Source of the DNA: Lysobacterales bacterium
GTDB lineage: Bacteria; Pseudomonadota; Gammaproteobacteria; Xanthomonadales; Xanthomonadaceae
Direction: 5' to 3'
DNA length: 64,000 nt
Assembly: GCA_020442465.1 (NCBI GenBank)
Contig: JAGRJY010000157.1
Coordinates: 42,576 to 106,575 of the forward strand
A program made the position numbers and the translations under genes. The notes under the pieces were generated by a model. That model saw only the letters and a program-made list of their open reading frames with translations, did no database searches and was not told the DNA's origin. Every line of letters begins with the position of its first letter. Within the stretch, counting starts at the first letter, position 1. This document shows positions 34,535 to 42,890 of this stretch, in pieces.

Positions 34535-34578
34535 AATTTACCCGGGTGATATTAAGGCGTCAATATGACCCGGGTAAA
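34535..34578 (-). promoter_or_regulatory. DUF2239-MATE promoter with paired ACCCGGGT operators
   Basis: Two 17-bp arms, 34537-34553 and 34562-34578, form an inverted repeat with one mismatch and an 8-base centre. Each arm contains the palindrome ACCCGGGT (34540-34547 and 34568-34575), giving two sites 28 bp apart. On the minus strand a -35 box TTGACG (34563-34558) lies between them and a -10 box TAAATT (34540-34535) lies 17 bases further, so the second site fills most of the spacer. The predicted transcript starts near 34528, about 20 bases before the DUF2239 GTG. The layout fits repression by a dimeric regulator binding both sites. Confidence 0.82.
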
Positions 34579-34667
34579 AACTTGGAAGCCACCTGCCTGC
34601 GCTCCCGAGGCACCGGGACTGGGCGCCGTCGCAACCCGATCGCACGCGGCCGACAGAGAACCGCGCA

Positions 34668-36023
34668 TCACGCCCGCCGCACCGGCTCGTGCATGGTGAC
34701 GAGTTCCTCGGCCATGGTCGGGTGCACGGCCATGGTGCGATCGAAGTCTTCTTTCGTCGCGCCCATCTTCACCGCGATACCGGCCAGCTGGATCATCTCG
34801 CCCGCCCCCGGCGCGACGATGTGGCAGCCGAGCACGGTGCGCGTGTCCGCGCACACCACCAGTTTCATCAGCACCCGCGCGTGGCGACCGAGAAACGCGC
34901 TGCGCATGGGACGAAACGAGTTGCAGTAGACCTCGATCGCCCCGCGACCGCGCGCCTCCTCTTCGCTCAGCCCCACGGTGCCGACTTCCGGCTGGGTGAA
35001 GATCGCGGTAGGGATCAGCGCATGGTCGGGCGCGGTGGGACAGCCGCCGAACACCGTGGCCACGAAGGCCATGCCTTCGCGAATCGCCACCGGCGTCAGG
35101 TTCACCCGGTTGGTCACATCGCCCACGGCATACACCGACGGCACCGTGGTCTGCGAGTACGCGTCCACGGTGATGGCACCGCGGCGGTCGAGCTTGACCC
35201 CGGCCTCCTCGAGGCCCATGTCGCTCGAATTTGGCGTGCGTCCCACTGCCAGCAGCACCTGGTCGAAGCTGCGCAGCGTGCCGTTGCTCGCCTTGACCTC
35301 GATGCCCTGTTCACCGCGTTCCATCGTCAGCACCTGGGTGCCCGTATGCAGGTCGATGCCGGATTGGCGCATCTCTTCGGCAACCAGACCGCGCACCTCG
35401 TCATCGAATCCGCGCAGCACCTGGGCTCCGCGGTAGTACTGGGTGACCTCGACGCCCATGCCACGAAAGATGCAGGCGAATTCACAGGCGATGTAGCCGC
35501 CGCCGACTATCAGCAACCGGGCAGGCAGGGCATCGAGGTGGAAGACGTCGTCGGAGGTGATGCCCAGCGCCGCCCCGGGCGCATCGGCCACGCTTGGCCG
35601 CCCGCCGGTCGCGATGAGAATCGTGCTGGCACTGTGCCGCGTGCCATCGGCGAGTTCGACCGTATGCGCATCGACGAGGCGCGCCCGGCTGTCGTACAGC
35701 GAGACTCCACGCGCGGCGAGCAAGTCGCGATACACCGCTTCGAGACGGTCGAGTTCGGCATGCAGTCGGGCACGGAACCTGGGCCAGTCGAACTGTCCGG
35801 CGTCGACCTGCCAGCCGTAGCCGACTGCGTCGCGCATCAGGCCGGAAAACTCCGACGCGAACACCATCAGCTTCTTCGGCACGCACCCGCGCAGGACACA
35901 GGTGCCGCCGTAGCGGTCCTGCTCGGCCAGGGCCACGCGCGCACCGCCCTGCGCGGCCACCCGCGCCGCGCGCACCCCGCCCGACCCTCCGCCGATCACG
36001 AACAAATCGAAGTCGAATGCCAT
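34668..36023 (-). CDS. gor: Glutathione-disulfide reductase
   Basis: The 451-residue product has the FAD-binding GGGSGGVRAARVAAQGG near residue 11, the redox-active disulfide GGTCVLRGCVPKK (Cys42 and Cys47), a second nucleotide-binding site (VGGGYIACEFACIFRGMG) followed by YRGAQVLRGFD, and the C-terminal dimerisation signature with HPTMAEE in the last 20 residues. These are characteristic of glutathione reductase in proteobacteria, reducing GSSG with NADPH. The C-terminal His-Pro-Thr carries the catalytic base. The start at 36023 is chosen because the FAD motif then sits at residue 11; the frame upstream has no family character. It faces no obvious operon partner. Confidence 0.95.
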   Translation of the reverse strand: MAFDFDLFVIGGGSGGVRAARVAAQGGARVALAEQDRYGGTCVLRGCVPKKLMVFASEFSGLMRDAVGYGWQVDAGQFDWPRFRARLHAELDRLEAVYRDLLAARGVSLYDSRARLVDAHTVELADGTRHSASTILIATGGRPSVADAPGAALGITSDDVFHLDALPARLLIVGGGYIACEFACIFRGMGVEVTQYYRGAQVLRGFDDEVRGLVAEEMRQSGIDLHTGTQVLTMERGEQGIEVKASNGTLRSFDQVLLAVGRTPNSSDMGLEEAGVKLDRRGAITVDAYSQTTVPSVYAVGDVTNRVNLTPVAIREGMAFVATVFGGCPTAPDHALIPTAIFTQPEVGTVGLSEEEARGRGAIEVYCNSFRPMRSAFLGRHARVLMKLVVCADTRTVLGCHIVAPGAGEMIQLAGIAVKMGATKEDFDRTMAVHPTMAEELVTMHEPVRRA

Positions 36024-36277
36024 GCCGTTGCTCCTGCGACGATCGAATCGACCATGGCACATCGTCGGGCATCGCGCGAGCGAAGCGCGCCGAGTGACCG
36101 ACTACGCACGGCGAGCGGGAAACCGATTCCGGCCTTCATGCGCTGAGCACCGCACCGCGCAGCTGAGGCCAAGAACGCCCCCTGATCCGAGTATGCGCGT
36201 TCGCCCGACCCGGGTCGGGCGCGCGGCGATGCCTCCCGCTACACTGGATTCGGTACGGGTTCGTGAGTCGCAACACG

Positions 36278-37924
36278 ATGGCGGGCATGCTGACGAAAGT
36301 CGAAGGCACCTGGAGTGAATTGCGGCGACGCCGCGTGTTTCGCGCGATGGCGGCGTACGTGTTCGTCAGCTGGGTACTGCTGCAGGTGGCCGACTCAACT
36401 TTCGAGCCCATGGGCCTGCCCGACTGGTCACAGCGTGTGTTGATCATCTCGCTGCTGGTGGGCCTCGTGCCTGCCGCCATCCTGGCCTGGATCTACGACT
36501 GGCGCGCCGGACGTGTCGTGCGTACGCCCGCGGTCGAGACCGAGCCCACCGCCGCCCGGCCCGGCAGCGCGCCGGTGCCCGCCCTGTCGGCGCCCGCATC
36601 AACGGAATCAGTGGAAGCGGCGGGCAAGGACTGCATCGCTGCCGTGGCGATCCTGCCGTTCTCCGACCTCAGTCCGGGGCACGACCAGGACTGGTTCTGC
36701 GACGGGCTGGCTGAAGAAATCATCGATACGCTGTGCTGTGTGCGTGGACTGCGGGTGGCATCACGCACTGCGTCGTTCCGTTACCGCGACGGCAGCGTCG
36801 ACCCGCGCGAGATCGGCCGCTTGCTCGGCGTCGACGCCATCCTCGAAGGCAGTGTGCGCAAGTCCGGCGGACGACTGCGCATCACCGCACAGCTGGTCAA
36901 CGCGCACGATGGGTATCACCACTGGTCGGAAACCTACGAGCGCGACCTCGCCGACGTGTTCGCCATCCAGACCCAGATAGCCGGGCGCGTGGTGCACTCA
37001 CTGAAGCTCTCGCTGCAAGGCCCGGGCGCCGCGCGCGCCACGCGCTACGCGCCCACCAACATGGCGGCCTACGAGTACTACCTGCGCGGCCGGCAGTTCG
37101 CCGGACAGATCACCCAGCGGGCGTGGCGCCAGGCGCCCGCGATGTATCGCCGCGCGATCGAGCTTGACCCGGACTATGCACAGGCCCACGCAGGGCTCGC
37201 CGACATCCTCGCCCAACGCATCCTGTGGCGACACGCGCGCGCCGAAGAGCTGTTGCCGGAAGCCTCGGCCGCAGCATCGCGCGCCCTCGATCTCGCTCCC
37301 GACCTGGCCGAGGCGCACGTGGCGCAGGGTCACATCCGCTCCATCGCCGGCGATGCCGCTGGCGCCAATCGCGCATTCGAGCGCGCGATCGAACTCAATC
37401 CCGAGTTGCCGGAGGCCTACTACTACTTCGGGCGGCATTGTTTCGCCCAGGGCGACTATCGGCGCGCCGCAGCGATGTACAGCGAGACCTTCCGACTGCG
37501 CCCCGACGACCCCAGCGTGCTTTCGCTGTCGTCCAACGCGCACCAGGCCTGCGGAGAAACCGACGCCGCCCTCGCCGTCGCGCAGCAGGCACTCACCGCG
37601 CTGCTGCACCAGTTGACCATCGAGCCGGACAACGCGCGCATGCATTACATGACCGGGCAGATCCTCCAGCGTCTCGGTCGGGGCAGCGAAGGCGTACCCT
37701 ACATCGAGGAGGCACTGCGCCTGCACGGCGAAGAATTCGGCACGATGTACAACGCCGCCTGCTTCTACAGCCTCCACGGCGACCACGACCGCGCCCTCGA
37801 CCTGCTCGAACAGAGCTTCGACCTCGGCATGGGCTACCCCGACTGGATCGAGCACGACAGCGACCTCGCACCGCTTCGCGAGCTGCCGAGATTCCAGGCG
37901 CTGATGGCGCGGCTGCGCCCCTAG
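36278..37924 (+). CDS. TolB-like N-terminal / TPR signalling protein
   Basis: The product of about 548 residues begins with a short cytoplasmic segment (SELRRRRVFRAMAAYVF) and two membrane helices (about 20-38 and 50-75), then a TolB-like/FlgO-like domain (AVAILPFSDLSPGHDQDWFCDGLAEEIIDTL, about 120-265) with the VDAILEGSVRKSGGRLRI signature, and six or so TPR repeats to the end (for example MAAYEYYLRGRQFAGQI and AQAHAGLADILAQRI). Proteins of this type are scaffolds often linked to adenylate-cyclase or winged-helix domains, but here those are absent. The start is uncertain: GTG 36263, ATG 36278 and ATG 36287 are candidates. The gene is alone; a similar TPR gene lies at the right edge of the window. 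Confidence 0.88.
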   Translation: MAGMLTKVEGTWSELRRRRVFRAMAAYVFVSWVLLQVADSTFEPMGLPDWSQRVLIISLLVGLVPAAILAWIYDWRAGRVVRTPAVETEPTAARPGSAPVPALSAPASTESVEAAGKDCIAAVAILPFSDLSPGHDQDWFCDGLAEEIIDTLCCVRGLRVASRTASFRYRDGSVDPREIGRLLGVDAILEGSVRKSGGRLRITAQLVNAHDGYHHWSETYERDLADVFAIQTQIAGRVVHSLKLSLQGPGAARATRYAPTNMAAYEYYLRGRQFAGQITQRAWRQAPAMYRRAIELDPDYAQAHAGLADILAQRILWRHARAEELLPEASAAASRALDLAPDLAEAHVAQGHIRSIAGDAAGANRAFERAIELNPELPEAYYYFGRHCFAQGDYRRAAAMYSETFRLRPDDPSVLSLSSNAHQACGETDAALAVAQQALTALLHQLTIEPDNARMHYMTGQILQRLGRGSEGVPYIEEALRLHGEEFGTMYNAACFYSLHGDHDRALDLLEQSFDLGMGYPDWIEHDSDLAPLRELPRFQALMARLRP

Positions 37925-37934
37925 CGAGCCCGTG

Positions 37935-38399
37935 CTATGAGGGCTTGCTGACCATCAGCCAGAACACCCAGGCCACGCTGATGAATGCTGGCCAGCCGAG
38001 CCAGAACCACCACCGCATGATCGCGAAGTAAGCCGGCGGCAGCGGTCGATTGGACACGCAGGCCTGATTGGCCAGATCGCGCGCCCGCTTCTGCAACCAA
38101 AGCACGGGCAGCCAGCAAGCGCCGATGACTGCGTAGAGCATCAATGCAGTACGCAGCCAGAGGATATCGAGCGGCAGGCCAATGCGCTGGGTCATCCATA
38201 GACCGCTGCCCAGCTGGACCACGACCGCTGGCGCGGTGAAGCAGGCGTCTGCAATGACAACGATCCGCGCGGTGTGCGCAATCATGCGAGCATCGCCGCC
38301 GCGGTGCGCCATCCACATGAAGAACGCAATACCCAACCCGGTTCCGAACAAAAGAGTCGAGGACAGGACATGGACCCACTTGATAACCAGGTAGTCCAC
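37935..38399 (-). CDS. DUF2269 family membrane protein
   Basis: The 154-residue protein has four hydrophobic helices (YLVIKWVHVLSSTLLFGTGLG at the start, VVIADACFTAPAVVVQLGSGLWM, LRTALMLYAVIGACWLPVLW and MRWWFWLGWPAFISVAWVFW). The HVLSSTLLFGTGLG and WLRTALMLYA tracts match DUF2269, of unknown function. The start is GTG at 38399, one base after the TGA of the SDR-DoxX gene, so both genes are translationally coupled. The joint operon suggests that it assists the SDR-DoxX protein in a membrane redox process (inference). Confidence 0.88.
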   Translation of the reverse strand: MDYLVIKWVHVLSSTLLFGTGLGIAFFMWMAHRGGDARMIAHTARIVVIADACFTAPAVVVQLGSGLWMTQRIGLPLDILWLRTALMLYAVIGACWLPVLWLQKRARDLANQACVSNRPLPPAYFAIMRWWFWLGWPAFISVAWVFWLMVSKPS

Positions 38400-38400
38400 T

Positions 38401-39738
38401 TCAGCGTCGCTCCACGAGCACCCACAACACGGCGAGTGCTGGAAGAATCACCAGATTCTTCGCTAGCCCACCCAACGCATCCAGCCAGAGCCACGGGACG
38501 GCGACACCCAGAGCAAAGGTATAGGCGAGTACGCTGAGCATCATCAGCAGAATAGCTGGACGCGGTCGTGCCGCCACTGCCAGCCAGCAGGCCAGCACGA
38601 GATCCAGCCCTGCCGTAAGCCGAGCGAGCGCAACCGGTTCCGATGCGGCCAACCAGCTTCCCGCCGCCATGCGCTCGATGTCGTGCGCAGGCGTCATCCA
38701 CCCGGCCACCGCGGAAAGCAGCCACAGCGCAACCGCGGACAAACGCAGTGGTGCGACAAGAAGATGGAGGCGAGCATGCCAGCGATCCTGCACCGAGCTG
38801 GGCTGTTCGGCGAGTACAGTCTCGACGTCCCGGGGAGCGAAACCGAACTTGTCGCGCAAGGTCGCGTGTGCGCCCGGCTGGGCGACATTGCCGCGACGGA
38901 GCATGCGCCAGACCACCGCAGTCATCGGACCCCGCCCAAACACATCGCCCAAACGCATCGCCACATCGATCCACGACTCGGGCAGGCACCAGCACGCCTT
39001 GCCGGGGACACGCAGCCATCGCCTCCAGGAGAGTTGATAGTCACGCAGCGTGAGGGCTCGCGGCCCGCCCACTTCGTAGACTCCGTCCACGCGATCATCG
39101 AGCCCGATCGCCACCAGAGCTGCCAGGTCATCTGCTGCCGACGGCTGGATCATCCACTGTCCGCGACCCGGCAGCGGCAACACGATCGGCACTGCGGCCA
39201 GCGCGCGGAGCAGCGATGTACCTCCATGGGAGCCCGACGTGGCGAAAATCACGGACGGTCGCAGGATCAAAGCAGTGGGCAGGAGCGCACGCAACGCGTC
39301 ATCGAAGCGATGCTTGCTGGCGATGAACTCACCGTCCGCAGGCAGCCCCATGGCTGAAATCTGCACGAACTGAGTGACACCCCGCTGCACGCACGCGCGG
39401 GCCAAGGCCAGAGGTGCATCGCAATGCACGGCTTCAAACGTGTCTTCAGGCGTCTCGCGCAGAATGCCGGCTGCGTTGACCACCGCGTCCACACCGTCAA
39501 GCACGGAGTTCCAACTATCTGCATCGACCATTTTTGCGAGATCGCAGGGGCGCTCGTCGGACATCAGCGCGGCACCCGGGCGCACTGCACTCAGCACCCG
39601 CCATCCCCGTCGCCGAAGCTGCCCGACGATGGAGGCGCCGATGAAGCCCGTTCCCCCGAGCACCAGCGCGCAGCGACGGAGCACCGGCTCGTCTTCCGGG
39701 GCTTTGCTTGAAGTTCCCGAATGTGAGCCAGACATCAT
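38401..39738 (-). CDS. SDR oxidoreductase fused to a DoxX-like membrane domain
   Basis: The 445-residue product has an N-terminal extended SDR/NAD(P)-binding domain (LVLGGTGFIGASIVGQLRRRGW at 27-48; AMGLPADGEFIASKH with the catalytic-type Ser and Lys but no classical YxxxK), of the NDUFA9/epimerase type, to about residue 305. The C-terminal 130 residues contain four membrane helices (LRLSAVALWLLSAVAGWMTP and LTAGLDLVLACWLAVAA) resembling DoxX-like domains. The fusion suggests a membrane-anchored reductase. It forms an operon with the DUF2269 gene 1 base downstream. The substrate is unknown. Confidence 0.88.
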   Translation of the reverse strand: MMSGSHSGTSSKAPEDEPVLRRCALVLGGTGFIGASIVGQLRRRGWRVLSAVRPGAALMSDERPCDLAKMVDADSWNSVLDGVDAVVNAAGILRETPEDTFEAVHCDAPLALARACVQRGVTQFVQISAMGLPADGEFIASKHRFDDALRALLPTALILRPSVIFATSGSHGGTSLLRALAAVPIVLPLPGRGQWMIQPSAADDLAALVAIGLDDRVDGVYEVGGPRALTLRDYQLSWRRWLRVPGKACWCLPESWIDVAMRLGDVFGRGPMTAVVWRMLRRGNVAQPGAHATLRDKFGFAPRDVETVLAEQPSSVQDRWHARLHLLVAPLRLSAVALWLLSAVAGWMTPAHDIERMAAGSWLAASEPVALARLTAGLDLVLACWLAVAARPRPAILLMMLSVLAYTFALGVAVPWLWLDALGGLAKNLVILPALAVLWVLVERR

Positions 39739-39992
39739 GCAGAGGGCCCTGAGAATCTGGCGCTGGCGCGATTGGTCCTCGGCCCGGCGACGCGAGTAGC
39801 GCGACGATTCGCCGAAACGTCACGCGCGTCGTTGGGCTGCGCGGGCACTTCTGCCAGGTGGCTTTTGCGCTCCATCAAGTGCGGATCATCCTCGAGTGGT
39901 CTTGCTGTCGACTATATCCGGCGAAAACATCGTGCGGAGCCCCACCGCAGACGCTACGCTTGCCGCCGCGGAAGCGATGAACGGAGTTCACC

Positions 39993-40727
39993 ATGCCCGA
40001 TTCGACCCAGCCTACCCCACCGCCCCGCTGGGCCGCGTCGATGCATCGGTTCGCGAACTGGCTTTCGCGCGACTTCGGCGGTGGACCGCGACCCTGGAAG
40101 CTGGCCTGGGTGGTGAACTTCCAGAAGGCGGGCACGTTCTTCGCGCTCGGCACGATGATCGCGTGGTACGGCAATGCATCGACTGCAGCGTGGATCTATC
40201 TCGCCCTGCACGGCACTTACGGCCTGGTCTGGCTGCTGAAGGACCTGTGCTTTCCGGATCCGAGCTGGCAGGCTCGCGTGACGATCGGCGGAGGCATCAA
40301 CGCGTTCCTGTTCGTACTCGGGCCCTACTGGCTGTTTGGTTGGCTACTGATTTCCGGGGTGGCGCCCGCGCGCTATCCCCTGCCCGAGCCCGTATGGTTC
40401 TGCCTATGCATCAGCCTCTGCCTGTTCGGCAGCGCCCTGATGATCGCCGCCGACGCGCAAAAGTACTTCACCCTGCGCGTGCAGCGCGGCCTCATCACCG
40501 ATGGCGTGCACGCATGGATCCGTCATCCCAACTACCTCGGCGAAATGATGATCTACGGCAGTTTCGCGCTGCTGGTCTGGCACTGGTTCCCCGCCCTGGT
40601 GCTCGCCTTCGTCTGGGTGGGTGTGTTCGCCGTCAACATGGTGATGAAGGAAGCCAGCCTGTCGCGCTACCCGGAATGGGCCGACTACAGGAAGCGGACC
40701 TGGTGGCTGGTGCCGTTCGTGCTGTGA
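39993..40727 (+). CDS. Isoprenylcysteine methyltransferase-like membrane protein
   Basis: The 244-residue protein has about six hydrophobic helices and ends with the ICMT/DUF1295 signature: LRVQRGLITDGVHAWIRHPNYLGEMMIY (about 163-190), where RHPNYLGE contributes to S-adenosylmethionine or NADP binding, and SLSRYPEWADYRKRTWW. Members are methyltransferases or steroid 5-alpha-reductase-like enzymes acting on lipidic substrates in the membrane; the substrate here is not visible. An ACGGAG ribosome binding site precedes the ATG. It is a lone gene between the SDR-DoxX operon (divergent) and rimK. Confidence 0.85.
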   Translation: MPDSTQPTPPPRWAASMHRFANWLSRDFGGGPRPWKLAWVVNFQKAGTFFALGTMIAWYGNASTAAWIYLALHGTYGLVWLLKDLCFPDPSWQARVTIGGGINAFLFVLGPYWLFGWLLISGVAPARYPLPEPVWFCLCISLCLFGSALMIAADAQKYFTLRVQRGLITDGVHAWIRHPNYLGEMMIYGSFALLVWHWFPALVLAFVWVGVFAVNMVMKEASLSRYPEWADYRKRTWWLVPFVL

Positions 40728-40846
40728 ACAGCCCCCGATGAGGCGGCAGACTTCGGTTCGCTCGCGACGCGGAGCACGAGCTGTTAACGGGCATCAACAC
40801 TCTCGGGTGTACCCTGACCATACATCCGATGCAGTGGAGGCACGCC

Positions 40847-41752
40847 ATGAGAATCGCGATGCTCGCGCGCAATCCGAACCTGTACTCGCACCGGCGCCTG
40901 GTGGAGGCCGCTGAAGCGGCGGGGCACAAGATCGAGATCATCAACACACTGCGCTGCTACATGAACATCACCTCGCATCGGCCTGAGGTGCTCTACAACG
41001 ATCGCAAGCTGACCGGGTTTGACGCGGTGATTCCGCGCATCGGCGCCTCGATCACGTTCTATGGCCTGGCGGTGCTGCGTCAGTTCGAGATGATGGGGGT
41101 GTACCCGCTGAACGAGTCGGTGGGCATCGGTCGCTCGCGCGACAAGCTGCGCTCGATGCAGCTGCTCGCCCGCGACGGCATCGGACTGCCGGTGACCGCG
41201 TTCGCGCATGATCCGAAGCAGACTGCCGAAGTGCTCAAGGTGGTCGGTGGCGCACCGGTGGTGATCAAACTGCTGGAGGGCACCCAGGGCATCGGTGTCG
41301 TGCTGGCCGATACGCCGCGCTCGGCGGTATCGGTGGTCGAGGCGTTCCGCGGCGCCAACGTCAACATTCTGGTGCAGGAGTTCATCAAGGAGGCCGGGGG
41401 CACCGACATCCGGGCCCTGGTCGTGGGCGGAAAGGTTGTGGCCGCCATGCAGCGCCAGGGCGCGGAGGGCGACTTCCGCTCGAACCTGCATCGCGGCGGC
41501 AGTGCGAAGTCGATGAAGATCACCGCCGAGGAGCGTTCGACCGCGGTGCGCGCAGCGAAGGCGATGGGGCTCAACGTCTGCGGTGTCGACATGCTTCGCT
41601 CCAACCACGGCCCGGTGGTGATGGAGGTGAACTCTTCGCCGGGTTTGGAGGGCGTGGAAAAGGCCACCGGCATCGACGTCGCCGGCCAGATCATCGCTTT
41701 CCTCGAGACGCACGCCAAGGCGGGCAAGACCAAGACCAAGGGGCGCGGCTAG
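40847..41752 (+). CDS. rimK: ATP-grasp peptide ligase RimK
   Basis: The 301-residue product shows the RimK pattern: [22 protein letters not shown] at the start, [41 protein letters not shown] (ATP-grasp P-loop), [26 protein letters not shown], and the metal-binding [34 protein letters not shown]. RimK adds glutamate residues to the C-terminus of ribosomal protein S6. The start at 40847 is chosen because GGAGG lies 6 bases upstream; ATG 40829 would add six residues. The next gene, a desuccinylase-like protein, starts 13 bases after the stop, the operon arrangement usually found with rimK. Confidence 0.94.
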   Translation: MRIAMLARNPNLYSHRRLVEAAEAAGHKIEIINTLRCYMNITSHRPEVLYNDRKLTGFDAVIPRIGASITFYGLAVLRQFEMMGVYPLNESVGIGRSRDKLRSMQLLARDGIGLPVTAFAHDPKQTAEVLKVVGGAPVVIKLLEGTQGIGVVLADTPRSAVSVVEAFRGANVNILVQEFIKEAGGTDIRALVVGGKVVAAMQRQGAEGDFRSNLHRGGSAKSMKITAEERSTAVRAAKAMGLNVCGVDMLRSNHGPVVMEVNSSPGLEGVEKATGIDVAGQIIAFLETHAKAGKTKTKGRG

Positions 41753-41765
41753 GCGTGCTTGCGCG

Positions 41766-42836
41766 ATGATGAAGTCGCGCGCAGCGCGCAAGCCGAATCG
41801 CGCCGGTTTCGAGATCGGAGATCGCACGGTTCTCGCAGGCTCGCGCAGCACGGTGGAACTGCCGGTCAGCCTGCTCGCCAATCATGTACCGGTGCATCTG
41901 CCGGTGCATGTCATCCACGGCGCGCGGCCGGGACCGGTGGTGTTCCTGTCCGCTGCCGTACACGGCGACGAAATCATTGGCGTCGAGATCATTCGCCGCA
42001 TCCTGCGCAGCCCGGTGCTGAACCGGATGGCCGGTACGCTGCTGGCGGTGCCGATCGTCAACGTGTTCGGCTTTCTCAACCAGTCGCGCTACCTGCCGGA
42101 CCGGCGCGACCTCAACCGCTGCTTTCCTGGCTCACCGCGCGGATCGCTGGCGGCACAGCTGGCCCATCTGTTCCTCGACGAAGTGGTGCGTCGCTGCGAA
42201 TTCGGCATCGACATTCACAGCGCGCCGCTGCATCGCAGCAACCTGCCGCAAATCCGCATCAGTCCCACTGCGTCGGAGCGGCTGAGTGCGCTGGCGCAGG
42301 CGTTTGGCGCGCCGATTTCGCTCACCGCTCCGCTCAGGGAGGGGTCGCTGCGCGCGGCAGCCAGCGCGATGGGTATCGAGACCCTGATCTACGAAGCCGG
42401 CGAGGCACTGCGCTATGACGAGCTGCCGGTTCGCGCCGGCGTGCGCGGCGTGCTGTCGGTGTTGCAGAAGCTGGAGATGCTCCACCCGCGCACGCGCATG
42501 ACCAGTCCCAAGCAGCCCTTGCGTGCCTCGAGCAGCCGCTGGGTGCGCGCACCGCGCGGGGGGCTGTTCCGCAGCTTCAAGAAGGTGGGTGAGGCGGTCG
42601 AGAAGGACGAGGTGCTCGGCATCGTGTCCGATCCATTCGGCGATGTGGACGCCGCCGTGACCGCCAGCGCCAAGGGTCTGGTCATCGGTCGCAGCCAGCT
42701 GCCCATCGTCAACCGCGGCGACGCGCTGCTGCACATCGCCTTGTTCCGCGATCCGAACATGGCCGAAGAGCACGTCGACACCGTGCACGGCCAGCTCGAG
42801 TCGGATCCGTTCCTGGATGAGGACGAGTACGGCTAG
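41766..42836 (+). CDS. Succinylglutamate desuccinylase/aspartoacylase family protein
   Basis: The 356-residue product has the zinc carboxypeptidase-like core of the AstE/ASPA family: AAVHGDEIIGVEI (zinc-binding His and Glu), RDLNRCFPGSPRGS, FGIDIHSAP (third zinc ligand), and LIYEAGEALRYDE. The C-terminal 100 residues are a barrel-like domain (GLFRSFKKVGEAVEKDEVLGIVSDPFG). It lies 13 bases downstream of rimK on the same strand, a conserved arrangement that points to removal or trimming of the glutamate tail or a related acyl-amino acid. The start codon is the first of two adjacent ATGs (41766, 41769). Confidence 0.9.
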   Translation: MMKSRAARKPNRAGFEIGDRTVLAGSRSTVELPVSLLANHVPVHLPVHVIHGARPGPVVFLSAAVHGDEIIGVEIIRRILRSPVLNRMAGTLLAVPIVNVFGFLNQSRYLPDRRDLNRCFPGSPRGSLAAQLAHLFLDEVVRRCEFGIDIHSAPLHRSNLPQIRISPTASERLSALAQAFGAPISLTAPLREGSLRAAASAMGIETLIYEAGEALRYDELPVRAGVRGVLSVLQKLEMLHPRTRMTSPKQPLRASSSRWVRAPRGGLFRSFKKVGEAVEKDEVLGIVSDPFGDVDAAVTASAKGLVIGRSQLPIVNRGDALLHIALFRDPNMAEEHVDTVHGQLESDPFLDEDEYG

Positions 42837-42890
42837 CCATCCGCACGCCTGGCCGGCCGCCCTGTGAAAGCCCACCCGCCCTGCCGGCGA

